Shown here one piece after another: positions 1-6,394 of a stretch of DNA of 10,737 nt. Positions within the stretch are counted from its first letter, which is position 1, and every line of letters starts with the position of its first letter. Below the pieces are notes generated by a model that saw only the letters and a list, made by a program, of their open reading frames with translations, did not search any database and had not been told where the DNA came from. The position numbers and the translations under genes are program-made. Source of the DNA: Actinomycetes bacterium (GTDB taxonomy: Bacteria; Actinomycetota; Acidimicrobiia; Acidimicrobiales; RAAP-2); assembly GCA_021807655.1 (NCBI GenBank), contig JAKBCT010000025.1, positions 1 to 10,737 of the forward strand, in the 5' to 3' direction.

Positions 1-121
1 TCTTGACGCCCCGCTCAGCCCGCCGCCTCTCGGCGACGAACCGGGGCCTGCTACCGGGCCTTCCGGCACTTACCCGGGTGGGACTTACACCCACTGGTCT
101 GACGCAACTTTCAGGACGCAC
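1..121 (-). mobile_element. Group II intron, 5' end (partial, continues beyond the left edge)
   Basis: Read on the minus strand, the segment begins with GTGCG, the usual 5' end of bacterial group II introns. It continues with a run of small hairpins like those of intron domain I: a GTGGG/CCCAC stem (78-82 with 90-94) around TGTAAGT, the string CCCGGTAGC (59-51) flanked by GGCC repeats (57-60 and 45-48), and a stem closed by a GAGA tetraloop (21-27 with 32-38), a typical GNRA loop. No convincing protein is encoded here. The predicted 5' splice site lies between 122 and 121, 12 nt after the kinase stop codon, and the intron has the same orientation as that operon. Exon-binding sequences, the reverse transcriptase/maturase gene and domains V-VI would lie beyond the window. 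The call rests on remembered family motifs and local folding, not on an alignment. Confidence 0.65.
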
Positions 122-133
122 CACGCAGTGACT

Positions 134-1519
134 CTAAGACGCCCCGTCACCACGCGCAACGCGCAGCTCCAGACAGCTGCCGTGCTCGACCGCGACGAAG
201 CGCGCGTTGCCGCCGTGACGCGCGGCGATGTCGGTGACGATCGCGAGTCCGAGCCCGGTGCCCCCCGACGCGCGCGCGCGCGCCGGGTCCGAGCGCACGA
301 AGCGCTGGAAGTACCGCGCGCTCGTCGCGACGTCGATGCCCTCGCCGTCGTCGGCGATGCGTACGACGGCCTCGTCGTCGTCGTAGCCCGCTTCGAAGGT
401 GAGCTGTTCGCGCGCGTAGCGCACCGCGTTGTCCACGACGTTTCGGATCATGCGCTTCAGAGTCGCGGGGTCACCCACCACCCTCGTCGGGGTCACCGCC
501 GAGGTGTCGACGGAGAGCTCGGACATCGCTCGCACCCGCTGGGCTTCTTCATAGAGCAGGTCGTCGAGGTCGACGTCCACGTGGCGCAGTTCGATCTGGC
601 CCTCGTCGTTGCGCGCCAGCCAGAAGAGGTCGTCGATCAACACGTCGAGGCGCCGGCCCTCGCGGGTGATCGTGTCGGCCACGCTCGCCCAGTCGGCCCG
701 CTCGGGGACGTTGGTCGCCCGCTCGACGGTCGCGAGCAGCGTCGTCAGGGGGCTGCGCAGTTCGTGGCTGACGTTCGAGACGAACTCCTGTTGAAAGCGG
801 TTGGCCGACTCGAGGCGGTCGAGCATCTCGTTGACGGTGTGCGCGAGTCGCGCGATCTCGTCGTCGCCGCCGGTCACCGGCACCCGCTCGGACAGGTCGC
901 GCGCCGCGATGCGCTCGACGCGCCGGCGGATCGATTCGACCGGCGCGAGTGCGAGGCCGAGTCCGAGCCAGATCAACCCGCCGGCGAGCACGAGCAGCAG
1001 CGGGAAGGAGATCGCGACACTCGCGAGCAGCACGCCGACGCTGTGGGTGATCGAGGCGCCGTCGACGAAGCCGAAGATCAGGGCCGGACCGCGCGAAGTC
1101 GTGATCGACTGAACCGTCGACTGACTGAGGGCGGCCAGGATCGCGGCGTCGGCGCGCCCGGTGATCGCGACCGCCTCCAGTCCGGTGGTCGAGGCATTGT
1201 CGGGCCGCGCCCGGGCGAGTACGGGCTCGTTGGCGATCGCCGAGCTGGCGGCCCAGACCGCGTGGCCCCCGGGGTCGGTCACCTGGACGACCACGTCGCC
1301 CACCATCGGCAGCACGAGCAGCCCCGCGGGCAGCGACGTGCTCGCGAGACGCGTCTGAACCTGGGCCATCACCTGGGAGACCTGGCTCGTCGCGCTGTTG
1401 ACGAGCGAGCGGTGCACGAGGTTCACGAGCGCGATGCCGGTGAATCCGAGCACCACCGCGATCGAGAGGACGAAGTACATCGTCAGGCGGGCGCGGATTG
1501 AGAGCGCGCGCCGGCGCAT
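134..1519 (-). CDS. Sensor histidine kinase of a two-component system
   Basis: A membrane sensor kinase of 461 residues that would autophosphorylate on histidine and pass the phosphate to the regulator encoded just upstream. Domains in order: a membrane helix at about 14-35; an extracytoplasmic sensor region at about 36-163 containing a QVTDPGGHAVWAAS stretch like that of many actinobacterial kinases; a second helix at about 164-192; a HAMP linker at about 193-245; HisKA with H-box SHELRSP (phosphorylated His252); N-box RNVVDNAVRYA (Asn360, Asn364); G1 box DDGEGID (390-396); F box YFQRF (403-407); and G2 box GGTGLGLAIV (419-428). All catalytic boxes are intact. The ATG at 1519 overlaps the regulator's stop (TGATG) and follows a GAGGA motif; a longer in-frame start at 1657 would lie deep inside the regulator gene. 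Gene order and architecture resemble the CutRS/MprAB type. The signal sensed is unknown, and the sensor region has no cysteine. Confidence 0.95.
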   Translation of the reverse strand: MRRRALSIRARLTMYFVLSIAVVLGFTGIALVNLVHRSLVNSATSQVSQVMAQVQTRLASTSLPAGLLVLPMVGDVVVQVTDPGGHAVWAASSAIANEPVLARARPDNASTTGLEAVAITGRADAAILAALSQSTVQSITTSRGPALIFGFVDGASITHSVGVLLASVAISFPLLLVLAGGLIWLGLGLALAPVESIRRRVERIAARDLSERVPVTGGDDEIARLAHTVNEMLDRLESANRFQQEFVSNVSHELRSPLTTLLATVERATNVPERADWASVADTITREGRRLDVLIDDLFWLARNDEGQIELRHVDVDLDDLLYEEAQRVRAMSELSVDTSAVTPTRVVGDPATLKRMIRNVVDNAVRYAREQLTFEAGYDDDEAVVRIADDGEGIDVATSARYFQRFVRSDPARARASGGTGLGLAIVTDIAARHGGNARFVAVEHGSCLELRVARGDGAS

Positions 1520-2205
1520 CAGTCCTCGCGAACGCGGTACCCCACGCCACGGACCGTGCGGATGATCGACGGTCGGTCGGGCAGGTCGATCTTGCGCCGC
1601 AGGTAGCCGATGTAGACCTCGACGATGTTCGGGTCGCCGTCGAAGTCCCCGCCCCACACGGCGGTGAGGATATCGCCCTTGTTGATCGCCTCGCTGCCGT
1701 GGCTGAGCAGGTACTCGAGCAGGGCGAACTCGCGCGGGGTGAGCGACACTGGTCGGTCGTGGGCGACGACCCGCCGACTCGCCGGGTCCAGTGAGACCGG
1801 CCCGACGACGAGCGGCTGGGGCCGCTCACGCTCATGACGGCGTAGCAGCGCGTTCACGCGCGCCAACAGAATGGACCACTCGAAGGGCTTGCGCAAGAAG
1901 TCGTCGGCGCCGACCTCGAGTCCCTCGACCTCGTCGAGCTCGCCGTCCTTGGCCGTGAGCATCAAGAGTGGCGTGTGCACGCCGGCGCTTCGCAGGTCCA
2001 GACAGACCGAGAACCCGTTGCGCTTGGGCAGCATGATGTCGAGCACGATCACGTCGTAGGCGCCGTCGCGCCCCTCGGCGAAACCCGACTCGCCGTCGTG
2101 GCGCTGGGTGACCGTGAAGCCCTCGTCGGTGAGCAGGTCCGCGAGCGCTTGGGCGAGGTCGTGATCGTCCTCGACGACGAGTATCCTGCGGCGGTCTTCA
2201 CTCAT
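1519..2205 (-). CDS. OmpR/PhoB-family response regulator
   Basis: A DNA-binding response regulator of 228 residues, the usual length for the family. The receiver domain (about 7-120) has the acidic pocket Glu12-Asp13-Asp14, the phosphoacceptor Asp56 in VIVLDIMLP, the switch Thr84 in LMLTAKD and Lys106 in LRKPF. The winged-helix domain (about 133-226) shows the family signatures LTPREFALLEYL (155-166) and the closing IIRTVRGVGYRV (214-225). It is the expected partner of the kinase encoded immediately downstream. The ATG (2205-2203) overlaps the stop of the DoxX-Rieske gene as ATGA. No Shine-Dalgarno sequence precedes it, so translation probably depends on ribosomes finishing the upstream gene. 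Target genes cannot be read from the sequence; the shared transcript suggests control of, or by, the DoxX-Rieske protein. Confidence 0.96.
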   Translation of the reverse strand: MSEDRRRILVVEDDHDLAQALADLLTDEGFTVTQRHDGESGFAEGRDGAYDVIVLDIMLPKRNGFSVCLDLRSAGVHTPLLMLTAKDGELDEVEGLEVGADDFLRKPFEWSILLARVNALLRRHERERPQPLVVGPVSLDPASRRVVAHDRPVSLTPREFALLEYLLSHGSEAINKGDILTAVWGGDFDGDPNIVEVYIGYLRRKIDLPDRPSIIRTVRGVGYRVRED

Positions 2206-3368
2206 TTCAAGTAGAGGTTACCGTCCGAACCCTCTATCACCGTGAGCTTGGCCAGGCCGTGGGGCGCGGGGCCCGAAATGACCTCGCCGTTGCCGACGAG
2301 GAACTGCGATCCGTGGCACGGACAGACGAGCAGGCGGCTCTGGGCGTAGTAGCCCACGGTGCAGCCGGCGTGCGGACAGACCGCGTCGTAGGCGTCAAAG
2401 ACCCCCGCGCTCGGCTGGACGACGATGCCGGGGTCGCCGGTCGCGGGGATCGTGAAACTCGCCGCCGTGCCGACCGGCACGTCGCGCGCGCGCCCGAGCA
2501 CGACCCCGAGGGCCGTGGGCGTCGCGCCGGGCGGCGCGTGCAGGGCGTTGGGGTTGACCGGGGCCGGCGCGCCACCGACCACGCGCCCGGCGACGGCGGC
2601 GACCGTGGCCCCGACGGCGACCGCCCCGCCGACGAGCACCGTGCTCGCCGTCGCGAGTACCACCGCGCGGCGCTCGACCGCGTCGCCGTCGCCACTCGGC
2701 GCGCGCGCCACGAGTACCGGACAGCGCGAGGAGTCACAGGCGTCGCCATCGAGCGCGGCGCAGCACCCCGCGTCGAAGTGACCGCAGAGCGCGCGCACGT
2801 CGTCAAAGGCGATCGCGACGACCTCGGGCGTGGGCCGGTGCGCCTCGGCGGCGACGCGCGCGTCGAGCACGCCGTGCAGCGAGAGCCGCGAGGAGCGTCC
2901 GGCGAGCGCGAGGGGCAGCCAGGCGGCGAGGAAGACCAGGTCGGCCCCCGTGTAGTACGGCGCCGCGTGGAAGCTCACCGTGAGAAAGAACAACAGCGAG
3001 AGCATGGCCCCGCCAATCGCGGCGGCGCGCTGCCAGAGCCCGATCAGTGTCGCCACCCCGACTGCGACCTCGACGACGGCAACCGTCGCGCCGATGGGGG
3101 TAGCGAGTCCTTCGAGGTGCACGACGAGCCCGCGCAGCGGGCTCACCCGGGCGGCCGCCACGAGTTGGGCGTGGATCGAGATCGGACTCACGCCGTTGAA
3201 GAAATTGGGGTTGGCGAGCTTCTGCAACCCGGCGTAGGTGAAGGTCGCCCCGAGGAACAATCGCAGGGGAACGAGCGCCCACTCCGAGAGCGCCACGGCG
3301 CGCGCCGGCGCGCGAAACAGCGCCCGCGGGCCCGGGGCGTGACGACTCGAGGGCGGCGTGTCGGACAT
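2202..3368 (-). CDS. DoxX-Rieske fusion membrane protein with a central cysteine cluster
   Basis: A 388-residue membrane redox protein made of two families. The N-terminal part (about 28-170) is DoxX-like: the opening RLFLGATFTYAGLQKLANP (36-54) is typical, with further hydrophobic segments at about 89-110, 115-132 and 140-157. Next comes a soluble stretch with five cysteines (195, 202, 203, 211, 216) and His197. The pair Arg233-Arg234 then leads into a hydrophobic helix (about 235-263). The C-terminal domain (about 285-388) is Rieske: CPHAGC (331-336) and CPCHGSQF (349-356) supply ligands Cys331, His333, Cys349 and His352, and Cys336 and Cys351 could form the usual disulfide. DoxX relatives include a subunit of thiosulfate:quinone oxidoreductase, and Rieske domains transfer electrons; the actual substrate is unknown. 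It is the first gene of an operon with a two-component system. Translation starts at the ATG at 3368, without a clear ribosome binding site. Confidence 0.9.
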   Translation of the reverse strand: MSDTPPSSRHAPGPRALFRAPARAVALSEWALVPLRLFLGATFTYAGLQKLANPNFFNGVSPISIHAQLVAAARVSPLRGLVVHLEGLATPIGATVAVVEVAVGVATLIGLWQRAAAIGGAMLSLLFFLTVSFHAAPYYTGADLVFLAAWLPLALAGRSSRLSLHGVLDARVAAEAHRPTPEVVAIAFDDVRALCGHFDAGCCAALDGDACDSSRCPVLVARAPSGDGDAVERRAVVLATASTVLVGGAVAVGATVAAVAGRVVGGAPAPVNPNALHAPPGATPTALGVVLGRARDVPVGTAASFTIPATGDPGIVVQPSAGVFDAYDAVCPHAGCTVGYYAQSRLLVCPCHGSQFLVGNGEVISGPAPHGLAKLTVIEGSDGNLYLK

Positions 3369-3450
3369 GACTCATGGTGCCACAGCGCCCGCGCCGCGCG
3401 CACGCGGCCCTTATCCCCCGCGGTGGGCTCCGACCGACCACAATGGAGCC
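3369..3450. promoter_or_regulatory. Divergent intergenic region between the DoxX-Rieske operon and the DedA gene
   Basis: These 82 bp separate two genes transcribed away from each other, so at least one promoter in each direction is expected here or nearby. I see no convincing -35/-10 pair for the minus-strand operon. On the plus strand, CACAAT (3439-3444) ends 6 nt before the DedA ATG, a spacing that would fit a leaderless start, but no -35 element accompanies it. The assignment rests on gene orientation. Confidence 0.35.
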
Positions 3451-4128
3451 ATGGTCCTCGCCTCGGTCGTCAGCTTCATCATCACCAAGATCCAGCACCT
3501 GCCCGGCGGACTCGTCTACGGCCTCGTAGCGCTACTCGTCTTTGGCGAGGCGGCCCTCTTCATCGGCTTCGTCCTGCCCGGGGAGACCTCGGTCATCGTC
3601 GCCGGGGTGGTGGCGAGCCGGGGCCACGTGAACATCGGGGTCCTCGTCGGCCTCGTCGTCGTCTCGGCGATCATCGGAGACTCGGTCGGTTACGAGGTCG
3701 GCAAGCGCTACGGGGACCGTCTCCTCGAGCTGCCGATGCTGCGAAAACGCCAGGCCGGCCTGCACCGCGCGCTCGCGGGGCTCGCCCAGCGCGGCCCCCT
3801 CTACGTCTTCCTCGGACGCTTCACGGCCTTCCTGCGCGCGGTGATGCCCGGCCTCGCCGGCCTGTCGGGGATGAAATACCGGCGATTCCTTCTCGCCAAC
3901 GCCCTCGGGGGCATCGCCTGGGGCACGTCGTACTCGCTGCTCGGCTACTACGCGGGCGGGGCGCTCACGACGATCGAGACCTACTCGACGTGGCTCGGCG
4001 TGGTGCTGCTCGTGGCCATCGTGGGGGGCTTCCTCGGGATCCACCTGCTGCGCCGACGCCGCGACCTCGCGGTCGAGGCCGTCTGGGAGGCCGAGCACCC
4101 CGACGAGTCAGCGGAGCAGCCCGAGTAG
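3451..4128 (+). CDS. DedA-family (SNARE-associated/VTT domain) membrane protein
   Basis: An integral membrane protein of 225 residues, the normal size for the DedA family, whose members act in envelope homeostasis and include flippases for undecaprenyl phosphate and phosphatidylethanolamine. Family marks: FGEAALFIGFVLPGE (31-45) with the conserved PGE; GDSVGYEVGKRYGDRLL (76-92); and LGRFTAFLRAVMPGLAG (121-137) with the conserved Gly-Arg-Phe and a second arginine (129). Hydrophobic segments lie at about 20-40, 45-55, 62-80, 147-170 and 180-200. The C-terminal tail from 201 is charged and cytoplasmic. I chose the ATG at 3451; the frame stays open upstream to 3358, but that would run into the divergent gene and add a non-conserved proline/arginine-rich leader. 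The last 21 bp overlap the oppositely oriented GH1-like gene. The substrate cannot be assigned from sequence. Confidence 0.93.
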   Translation: MVLASVVSFIITKIQHLPGGLVYGLVALLVFGEAALFIGFVLPGETSVIVAGVVASRGHVNIGVLVGLVVVSAIIGDSVGYEVGKRYGDRLLELPMLRKRQAGLHRALAGLAQRGPLYVFLGRFTAFLRAVMPGLAGLSGMKYRRFLLANALGGIAWGTSYSLLGYYAGGALTTIETYSTWLGVVLLVAIVGGFLGIHLLRRRRDLAVEAVWEAEHPDESAEQPE

Positions 4129-4911
4129 CGCCGACGCCTCGGTCGGCACCCAACGCCCGTCGCGGCGCGAGACCAGTCCCGATCGCGCCGCCGTCGGGCC
4201 GGTCCCCGCGACGAGGCTGCGCAGGTGCAGCTCCCCAACGCCGTTAGACGCGATCGCCGCCGCCCCGGCGGGACTGGTCTCGAGCGTCATCTCGCGCCAC
4301 GAGCCGCTCAGGCGCCGCGCGATCGCGTCGTCCTCGGCGAGGGCCGACACGATTCGCGCGAGGGCCGAGCGTGCGCTCGTCGCGTCCTGGTACGCGCGGC
4401 GGCGAAAGGGCGGGGCACTCGCCTCGATGAACCCGGCGTTCACCAGGTCCGCCGCGCGCGGGGCGATGATGATCTCGTGCGCGCTCGCGAGCGCTTGCGC
4501 GACGCGTCGCCCGTGGGCGATCGCCACGGGTTCCACCCAGGGCAACAGCCACGCCTCAAGACCGCTCCAGAGCGGCCACACCGCGTCAAAGAGCACCACG
4601 GTGACCGCGAGGCGAAGCGAACGCGCGTGGTCCACGACCGCCGCGTAGCGCGCGAGCGCCGCGTCATCGACCACGCCGCGGCGCGGCTCGACCCGGGTCC
4701 ACTCGACGCTGAGGCGCACCCCGTCCAGTCCCAGCCCGGCCGCCGCGTCGAGCACGGCCTCGTACTCGTCGAAAATCCCAACCGGGTCGGGTCCGGACAG
4801 CCGACCGAGCGCGATCGAGGGGGCGTAGCACGTCGCTGGTCCCACGAGACCGTCGTAGCCGCCCTCGACGCCGTAGCCGTCGAGCGTGGCGAACAGGCGC
4901 GGACCGGTCAC
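4108..4911 (-). CDS. Short GH1-like (beta-glucosidase fold) protein, probably non-catalytic
   Basis: A 267-residue protein resembling the N-terminal half of glycoside hydrolase family 1, whose enzymes usually have about 430-480 residues. Visible similarity: a start like FATLDGYGVEGGYDG (7-21), matching the GH1 opening with its QIEG/QVEGG motif; GVRLSVEWTRVEPRRG (64-79), matching the family's RFSISWSRI-P-G strand; and a following strand VTVVLFDAVWPLW (103-115). Where GH1 enzymes carry TFNEP with the acid/base glutamate, this protein has IIAPRA (148-153). The ENG nucleophile motif is absent, and the chain ends too early to hold the full barrel. It is probably a binding or structural relative rather than a glycosidase. 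It starts with GTG at 4911, with no clear ribosome binding site, divergent from the enoyl-CoA hydratase family gene. The reading frame is clean, with no sign of frameshift decay. Confidence 0.75.
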   Translation of the reverse strand: MTGPRLFATLDGYGVEGGYDGLVGPATCYAPSIALGRLSGPDPVGIFDEYEAVLDAAAGLGLDGVRLSVEWTRVEPRRGVVDDAALARYAAVVDHARSLRLAVTVVLFDAVWPLWSGLEAWLLPWVEPVAIAHGRRVAQALASAHEIIIAPRAADLVNAGFIEASAPPFRRRAYQDATSARSALARIVSALAEDDAIARRLSGSWREMTLETSPAGAAAIASNGVGELHLRSLVAGTGPTAARSGLVSRRDGRWVPTEASALLGLLR

Positions 4912-4922
4912 CGGCTCAGTCT

Positions 4923-4953
4923 TTCACGTCGCGTCCGAGCGACGATGTAGCGT
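4923..4953 (+). promoter_or_regulatory. Possible promoter of the enoyl-CoA hydratase/CopD-like unit
   Basis: TTCACG (4923-4928) and TAGCGT (4948-4953) are spaced by 19 bp, within the 79-bp gap between divergent genes. The -10 candidate lies inside a short inverted repeat (CGACG 4940-4944 with CGTCG 4951-4955) that could be an operator. The match is weak and rests on position as much as on sequence. Confidence 0.25.
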
Positions 4954-4980
4954 CGTCGCCGTAGCCCGAGTGGGCGTCCA

Positions 4981-4986
4981 AGGAGG
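4981..4986 (+). promoter_or_regulatory. Strong Shine-Dalgarno sequence
   Basis: AGGAGG sits 4 nt before the ATG at 4991. It fixes that start over the in-frame alternative farther upstream (4886), which would overlap the divergent GH1-like gene. It is the best ribosome binding site in the window; most other genes here rely on overlaps or show none. Confidence 0.85.
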
Positions 4987-4990
4987 ACCT

Positions 4991-5755
4991 ATGGCCGACG
5001 AAATCGTGCGCGAACGACGTGGACACGTGTTACTGCTCACCATCAACCGACCTGAGGCGCGCAACGCCATCAACCGCGCGACGGCCCTCGCGCTCGAGGC
5101 CGCCCTCGACGAGGCCGAGACCGACGACGACGTCTGGGTGATCGTGCTCACCGGAGCCGGCGACAAGGCCTTCTCGGCCGGCATGGACTTAAAGGCCTTC
5201 GCCGCCGGGGAGGTCCCCTTCACCGACCACGGCTTCGCGGGCATCGCCAACCGGTTCCTCTCCAAGCCGATCATCGCGGCCGCGAACGGCGCCGCGCTCG
5301 CCGGTGGTTTTGAGATCATGATCAGCTGTGACATGGTGGTCGCGGCCGAACACGCGAAGTTCGGCATCCCCGAGGCGTCGCGCGGACTCATCGCCGGCGG
5401 CGGCGGCCTGATCCGTCTGGCCAAGCGCATCCCGATCACCGTCGCCAACGAGATGGCCCTCACGGCCGAGCCAATCGACGCGAATCGCGCCTACGAGCTC
5501 GGAATCGTGAACCGCGTCGTGGCCGCCGAGGAGCTCCTGGCCACCGCGATCGCCCTCGCCGAGCGGATCGCCGCCAACGCCCCGCTCGCCGTGCGAACCT
5601 CCAAGCGCGTCATGCACGAGGTGCGCGAGCTTCCCGAGGGCGCGGCCTGGGCGGTCAACAACGAGGCCTTCGGCGCCATCGGCGCGAGCGCCGACGCCCT
5701 CGAGGGCGCGGTCGCCTTTGCTGAGAAGCGCCCCCCGGTCTGGACGGGTCGCTAG
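4991..5755 (+). CDS. Enoyl-CoA hydratase/isomerase (crotonase) family protein
   Basis: A cytoplasmic acyl-CoA enzyme of 254 residues, full length for the crotonase family. The oxyanion-hole segments are present: FSAGMDLKAF (61-70) and NGAALAGGFE (99-108). Both glutamates used by true hydratases are kept: Glu108 (GGFE) and Glu128 in FGIPEASRGL (124-133). Hydration of a trans-2-enoyl-CoA is therefore chemically possible. The GLIAGGGGLIRLAKRIP stretch (132-148) recalls actinobacterial EchA and crotonobetainyl-CoA hydratase-like members, so the natural substrate is uncertain. The start is fixed by an AGGAGG site. No other beta-oxidation gene lies nearby; a small membrane protein follows after 3 nt and is probably co-transcribed. 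Confidence 0.94.
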   Translation: MADEIVRERRGHVLLLTINRPEARNAINRATALALEAALDEAETDDDVWVIVLTGAGDKAFSAGMDLKAFAAGEVPFTDHGFAGIANRFLSKPIIAAANGAALAGGFEIMISCDMVVAAEHAKFGIPEASRGLIAGGGGLIRLAKRIPITVANEMALTAEPIDANRAYELGIVNRVVAAEELLATAIALAERIAANAPLAVRTSKRVMHEVRELPEGAAWAVNNEAFGAIGASADALEGAVAFAEKRPPVWTGR

Positions 5756-5758
5756 GGC

Positions 5759-6187
5759 GTGCTCGCGGTCCTCAACCAGCCACAGCTCGCCGACGCGCTC
5801 AGCGTCACGCGCCTCACCCTGCACGTGCTCGCCGCGACGGTCTGGGTCGGGGGCCAGCTGGTCCTCGCCGGGCTCATCAAGACGGTGCGCGGCCTCGGCG
5901 CCGACGCCCCCAAGCGCGTCGCCGCGGCCTTCGGGCGACTGAGCTGGCCGGCCTACTGGCTGCTCATCGCGACGGGCGTGTGGAACTACCTCGCGATCAA
6001 CCACGCGGCGGCGAGCACGTCGTGGAACGTCGTCTTCGGGGTGAAGATGGCCTGCGTGGCCGTCGCCGGGATCGGTAGCTACCGACACACCAAGGCCAGT
6101 ACGCCGCGCGCGCGCGGCGTCTGGGCGGGGCTCGGTACGCTCGGCTCGATTCTCGCCCTCGTGCTCGGGGTCGCGATCGCCGGGTAG
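5759..6187 (+). CDS. Small CopD-like four-helix membrane protein
   Basis: An integral membrane protein of 142 residues starting with GTG, 3 nt after the enoyl-CoA hydratase family gene. Four hydrophobic helices lie at about 17-40, 62-83, 89-108 and 121-141. Conserved-looking polar residues within or beside them are His22 and Trp29 in LHVLAATVWVGG, Lys96 in VFGVKMA, and His110 in GSYRH. This pattern (H-x6-W-x-G in the first helix, lysine and histidine around the third) resembles the CopD copper-resistance domain and related small heme- or copper-linked membrane proteins such as HemJ. The function is not established: metal or heme binding through His22/His110 is a family-based guess. Translation is probably coupled to the gene before it, since no separate ribosome binding site is evident. 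A perfect palindrome follows directly at the stop codon. Confidence 0.75.
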   Translation: MLAVLNQPQLADALSVTRLTLHVLAATVWVGGQLVLAGLIKTVRGLGADAPKRVAAAFGRLSWPAYWLLIATGVWNYLAINHAAASTSWNVVFGVKMACVAVAGIGSYRHTKASTPRARGVWAGLGTLGSILALVLGVAIAG

Positions 6188-6204
6188 CCGCGAGCGCTCG
6201 CGGC
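6187..6204 (+). terminator. 18-bp perfect palindrome at the stop codon, probable terminator
   Basis: GCCGCGAGCGCTCGCGGC is perfectly self-complementary and includes the last base of the CopD-like gene's TAG. As RNA it folds into a GC-rich hairpin (7 bp with a GCGC loop). No T-run follows, which is common in high-GC actinobacteria, so strength and direction are uncertain. A protein-binding palindrome is the alternative. Confidence 0.45.
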
Positions 6205-6394
6205 CGAGAGGCTGCCACCGATCGCCAACGGGGTGTTCGTGGCGGAAGGTGAGCCGTCGCCGGGCCGCGATGGCCCCGGGGCGACGGACCTGGTCGAACC
6301 GCGTGGCGCCTCGTCACTGGTGGCGCGCGAGCTCGCTTACCGCGCTCGCGCGCAGGGCACTACGCTAAAGGAGAGCGAGTCAAAGGAGACGATC
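6205..6394. other. Structured intergenic region before tatA
   Basis: About 190 bp without a convincing gene. The main feature is a strong inverted repeat: 6254-6261 pairs perfectly with 6280-6287 (8 bp), and 6262-6266 pairs with 6272-6276 (5 bp), leaving a 5-nt loop (6267-6271) and a 3-nt bulge (6277-6279). Shorter GC palindromes follow, for example GCGAGCTCGC at 6327-6336, just before the tatA promoter candidate. An open frame from a GTG at 6233 runs into tatA but encodes a low-complexity leader I do not accept. No tRNA fold was found. Confidence 0.5.
6337..6366 (+). promoter_or_regulatory. Possible tatA promoter
   Basis: TTACCG (6337-6342) and TACGCT (6361-6366) are separated by 18 bp and lie 28 nt before the GTG start. 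Only the TAnnnT core of the -10 element is good. AAAGGAGA (6382-6389) follows as a clear ribosome binding site, 5 nt before the start. Confidence 0.35.

Noticed and set aside
128..1501. Long plus-strand open frame opposite the histidine kinase (457 codons)
   Set aside because: Composition is Arg/Asp/Val/Gly-rich with no domain or helix pattern. It is a shadow of the GC-rich kinase gene, whose catalytic motifs are all intact.
1520..1657. Longer kinase start at 1657
   Set aside because: It would overlap the response regulator by about 140 bp and add an arginine-rich stretch before the first membrane helix. The ATG at 1519 has the normal overlap and a GAGGA site.
4130..4147. Hairpin GCCGAC/GTCGGC just after the DedA stop
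   Set aside because: It lies inside the coding end of the convergent GH1-like gene and has no T-run. A 6-bp GC stem is expected by chance here, so I did not call a terminator.
2259..4247. Very long plus-strand open frame (662 codons) across the DoxX-Rieske and DedA genes
   Set aside because: It spans two well-supported genes in another frame and has low-complexity Arg/Pro/Gly composition with no recognisable family; such frames are common at this GC content.
6233..6394. N-terminal extension of TatA from a GTG at 6233
   Set aside because: It would put 54 polar, non-conserved residues before the membrane helix. TatA proteins begin right at that helix, and a good ribosome binding site supports 6395.
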